A stretch of DNA of 64,000 nucleotides from positions 124,001-188,000 of the forward strand of contig NZ_WOTB01000005.1 of the NCBI RefSeq assembly GCF_011516835.1. Direction: 5' to 3'. Shown piece after piece: positions 61,224 to 64,000 of this stretch. The notes beneath the pieces are model-generated. The model saw only the letters and a program-made list of their open reading frames with translations. It made no database searches and was not told the origin of the DNA. A program made the position numbers and the translations under genes. The stretch comes from Acetobacter musti (GTDB lineage: Bacteria; Pseudomonadota; Alphaproteobacteria; Acetobacterales; Acetobacteraceae). Position 1 is the stretch's first letter, and every line of letters starts with the position of its first letter.

Positions 61224-63275
61224 GTGAACCGTACAATTTCGATAGCTGTCGATACTGGCGGAACGTTTACAGACATAACGCTTGTCGATCGTGAGACCGG
61301 AATCCTCTGCAAGGCCAAGGTTCCCTCGACACCGGACGACCCTTCAGTCGGATTTATCACCGGGGTCAGAACCATACTTGCGCAGGCAGGCCTGACTCCT
61401 GACAGCATCAGCCATTTTTTCCACGGGACAACGGTCGCAACCAATACAATCCTGGAGATGAACGGTGCTGCCTGTGCTCTGCTGACTACTGCCGGATTCC
61501 GTCATGTCCTTGAAATCGGTCGCCACGACATTCCCCGAGACGGGAATATCCATTCCTGGGTGAAGCCGGAACGACCAGTGCCAGCAAACCGAATTTACGA
61601 AATCGAAGGCCGCCTCGATTTCGAGGGGAAGCAGATCGCCCCCCTGTCGGAGGATACGGTGCGCCGTGCCGTCGCCGATATCCGCCGCAGGGGCATTCCG
61701 GTCATCGCGGTATCCTATCTTCATGCCTATGTCAGTGCCGTTCATGAGCAGCGCACGCGGGAAATCATCGCCGAGGAATATCCCCGGGCTCTGGTCTCTC
61801 TGTCCTCGGATGTCCTGCCGGTTTTCCGGGAATTCGAGCGCAGTATGGCGACGCTGCTGAATGGCTATGTCATGCCGAAAGTATCGCGTTACGTCACCAG
61901 CCTCGAAGAGAGGATCGCCGGAGAGGGAGCGGACGGACGCCTTCTGATCATGAAATCGAACGGCGGTGTGACGGGAGCCGGTTCGATCCGTCGCCTGCCG
62001 ATCCATACGGCATTGTCGGGACCGGCTGCCGGTGCGGTCGGAGCCAGTCTTATCGGCCGGCTGACCGGCGAGAACAGGCTCATCTCGTTCGACGTGGGTG
62101 GTACATCGGCGGATATCTGTCTCATCGACGGAAACATACCGACCGTGACAACGGAAGGCAGTGTCGGAAACTGGCCGCTGGCGTTGCCGATGGTTGATAT
62201 CCATACGATCGGAGCGGGTGGCGGTTCGATAGCCCGGGTTGAGAATGGCTCCCTCCTGGTCGGTCCCGGCAGTGCGGGAGCGTTACCGGGACCTGCCTGT
62301 TACGGGCACGGCGGAACGGACCCGACCGTGACCGATGCACACGTCGTACTGGGTCATCTTCCACCACGCCTGCTGAACGGCACGATGACACTGGACGTCG
62401 ATGCCGCGGCCCGGGCGATAGAACGTGCGGTGGCGCGTCCTCTCGGCATCGGTCTCCACGAAGCCGCGCGCGGGATCCTTGATATCGCCAACAATGCGAT
62501 GATCGGTGCCATCCGTGTGGTTTCGGTCGAGCGTGGATATGATCCCGCCGAATTCGTTCTGGCACCATTCGGTGGTGCGGGACCGCTGCATGGCGGCTTT
62601 CTCACCCGCCTTCTGGGCATGAAGGCGGCAATGGTGCCACCGGAGGCAGGCGTGCTGTCAAGTCTTGGACTGCTCTGGTCGGACCTGAAAAGCGATTTTT
62701 CGCAGACATGTATTCTGAAAACGAACAGTTTAGATCTTTCCTTATTAGATAAAGCATTTCAGTCACTCGATACCCAGGCCAGAAACTGGCTCGAAACGGA
62801 GGGTGTGCCAGACAGCGACCGGGATATTCTGTGGTTCGTCAGCATGCGCTATGCTCACCAGGGCTTTGAACTCCTTGTCCCGTGGCCGGTAAAAGAGGTG
62901 TCTGACGCGACACTGACTGCTGCGATCGGGAATTTTCACTCAGCGCATCACCAGCTTTATACGTTCTCTCAGCCGGAAATGCCGGTGGAGCTTGTGCTGG
63001 CACGCGCAACGGCAGTCGGCCGGTTTGCCAAACCTGCGCTCCGCACGCTGAAAATCACGGGAGCCGCAAGCGATGCCATAACGGGCTCGCAGCAGGTCTA
63101 CAGCAATGGCGACTGGCTTTCCTGCCCCGTCTATGATCGCGATCGGCTCGGCGCCGGAGCGACGTTCAGCGGACCTGCGATCATTGAGCAACTGGACGCC
63201 ACGACCTACGTGCTTCCTGGTCAGCGCGCTTCAGTGGACTGCTATGGCATTCTCTGTGTCAGCGAGGAAAGTTAG
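61224..63275 (+). CDS. Hydantoinase/oxoprolinase family, subunit A (pair 3)
   Basis: A HyuA subunit of 683 residues from a GTG with AGAAGGAG 5 bases upstream. Landmarks: SIAVDTGGTFTDITLVD, HGTTVATNTILE, FRHVLEIGRHDIPR, IMKSNGGVTGAG, ALSGPAAGAVGAS, SFDVGGTSADICLID and ANNAMIGAIRVVSVERGYDP. These match pair 2 in order and wording. One difference is the first phosphate loop, DTGG here versus DIGG in pair 2. It is the last gene of the four-gene rightward unit. A 79-base gap without a clear terminator separates it from the convergent glycosyltransferase gene. Confidence 0.9.
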   Translation: MNRTISIAVDTGGTFTDITLVDRETGILCKAKVPSTPDDPSVGFITGVRTILAQAGLTPDSISHFFHGTTVATNTILEMNGAACALLTTAGFRHVLEIGRHDIPRDGNIHSWVKPERPVPANRIYEIEGRLDFEGKQIAPLSEDTVRRAVADIRRRGIPVIAVSYLHAYVSAVHEQRTREIIAEEYPRALVSLSSDVLPVFREFERSMATLLNGYVMPKVSRYVTSLEERIAGEGADGRLLIMKSNGGVTGAGSIRRLPIHTALSGPAAGAVGASLIGRLTGENRLISFDVGGTSADICLIDGNIPTVTTEGSVGNWPLALPMVDIHTIGAGGGSIARVENGSLLVGPGSAGALPGPACYGHGGTDPTVTDAHVVLGHLPPRLLNGTMTLDVDAAARAIERAVARPLGIGLHEAARGILDIANNAMIGAIRVVSVERGYDPAEFVLAPFGGAGPLHGGFLTRLLGMKAAMVPPEAGVLSSLGLLWSDLKSDFSQTCILKTNSLDLSLLDKAFQSLDTQARNWLETEGVPDSDRDILWFVSMRYAHQGFELLVPWPVKEVSDATLTAAIGNFHSAHHQLYTFSQPEMPVELVLARATAVGRFAKPALRTLKITGAASDAITGSQQVYSNGDWLSCPVYDRDRLGAGATFSGPAIIEQLDATTYVLPGQRASVDCYGILCVSEES

Positions 63276-63354
63276 GCGCTATCCTTTGTCCCGATCTTCC
63301 AGTGCTGAACCGGGTGGTGATCAGCGATTCAACAGATAACATCCTGAACCTGTC

Positions 63355-64000
63355 TCAGTGTTTCGCCCGGTCAGACGCCGCGAAAACATGTTGCAGAATA
63401 GTATTGAGACTTACCTTGTAAGCTTTTTCGCTGTTCTCTTCCTCAAGAGCCCGCAGCGAACCGGCGCGGACAGCGTTCCAGAGGTCCTCGTCATTGTACA
63501 GCCCGGCAAGACGGGCTGCGAAGCGGTGCGGGTCGTTTGTGCCGCCTGAGACGATTTCCTGTCCGTCACGCCAGCCAAGCTGCCGGCAGAGCAGTTCTGA
63601 TGCGACGACCGGAAGGCCATAGGATGCAGCTTCATGAATCTTGAACGGAATGCCTCCGGCGAAGCGCGTCGGCGCCACGAAGACACGGTGCGTTCCGTAA
63701 AGAACTGAGGCGTCTGCGACCGGGCCGATCAGCTCGACGCGCGGATCGCGACCCAGAGCGCTGAGATCGACGGCCGGTCCCCGGAAGCCGGCCACAGTAA
63801 AGCGGACATCTTCCGGCAGCCGGTCCTTCAGCAGAGGCAGAACCTCGCGGACGAACCATATCAGACTGTCATGATTGGGTGAGTCCGGCTCATGGATCGC
63901 ACCGAGAAACAGGAGATTCCGCCTGTCCGCCCATCCCGCCGGTGTGGGCCTGACCGGGCAGAGATGACCCAGTTCGGCGACATTGTCGTAACCGGCATCA
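63355..64000 (-). CDS. Glycosyltransferase, GT4-like C-terminal part (5' partial)
   Basis: The frame is open to the right edge and shows the last 214 residues. It contains NLLFLGAIHEPDSPNHDSL, VRFTVAGFRGP, VELIGPVADASVLYGTHRVF and APTRFAGGIPFKIHEAASYG with the Glu of the GT4 EX7E region, then GLPVVASELLCRQLGW. These are C-terminal nucleotide-sugar-binding features of GT-B fold glycosyltransferases. The start and acceptor domain lie outside the window. It is unrelated by function to the HyuAB cluster and probably marks the island border. Confidence 0.85.
   Translation of the reverse strand, partial: DAGYDNVAELGHLCPVRPTPAGWADRRNLLFLGAIHEPDSPNHDSLIWFVREVLPLLKDRLPEDVRFTVAGFRGPAVDLSALGRDPRVELIGPVADASVLYGTHRVFVAPTRFAGGIPFKIHEAASYGLPVVASELLCRQLGWRDGQEIVSGGTNDPHRFAARLAGLYNDEDLWNAVRAGSLRALEEENSEKAYKVSLNTILQHVFAASDRAKH

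Overview
The window is GC-rich, densely packed alphaproteobacterial DNA. It probably comes from an acetic acid bacterium or close relative (Acetobacteraceae). The clues are an OprB-type sugar porin, a TonB-dependent receptor whose N-terminus resembles receptors I know from that family, FucP-type sugar import, several membrane transporters next to oxidoreductases, and a hairpin-bearing intergenic element at 7850-7925. This assignment is an inference. There are no rRNA or tRNA genes and no CRISPR array, and almost every gene is catabolic or a transporter. The window reads as a chain of accessory catabolic islands.

Region 1 (1-7545): the end of an ABC permease gene, a CocE/NonD hydrolase, a cupin, an isochorismatase-type amidase, two tandem Tat-exported NMT1/THI5-like binding proteins and an 8-oxoguanine-deaminase-like amidohydrolase, overlapping as in an operon. 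A convergent LysR gene follows. This looks like uptake and hydrolysis of a nitrogen heterocycle or amide.

Region 2 (7949-24005): three leftward transcription units and one TetR gene that appear to form one regulon. They are (a) OprB porin and two MFS transporters, (b) CoA-transferase, acyl-CoA dehydrogenase, SDR, DUF993 aldolase-like protein, TIM-barrel isomerase-like protein, EtfB and EtfA, and (c) aldehyde dehydrogenase and GMC oxidoreductase, divergent from the TetR gene. The 10-mer TGGTTACTTA, part of a TAACCA-N2-TGGTTA palindrome at its best copy, lies upstream of all three units. The implied route is alcohol to aldehyde to acid to acyl-CoA to enoyl-CoA, then an unusual DUF993/TIM-barrel branch.

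Region 3 (24092-30007): an N-acetylglucosamine operon (FucP-type transporter, nagB, an unrecognised 111-residue ORF, secreted GH20 hexosaminidase, nagA). Region 4 (30008-34024): long non-coding stretches with a decayed IS5-family transposase, around a two-gene gamma-butyrolactone module (Fe-alcohol dehydrogenase and BlcC/AttM-type lactonase).

Region 5 (34025-63275): about 29 kb built around three HyuA/HyuB (hydantoinase/oxoprolinase/carboxylase family) pairs. It also holds two MHS-type transporters, three M20 hydrolases, two M28-like hydrolases that lack the usual Glu-Glu motif, a TonB-dependent receptor, an SDR, an IclR regulator, an HTH-citrate synthase fusion and an MmgE/PrpD protein. Eleven leftward genes (52147 down to 34025) have gaps of about 100 bp or less. 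This cluster is the best candidate for an undescribed system. The window ends inside a leftward glycosyltransferase gene.
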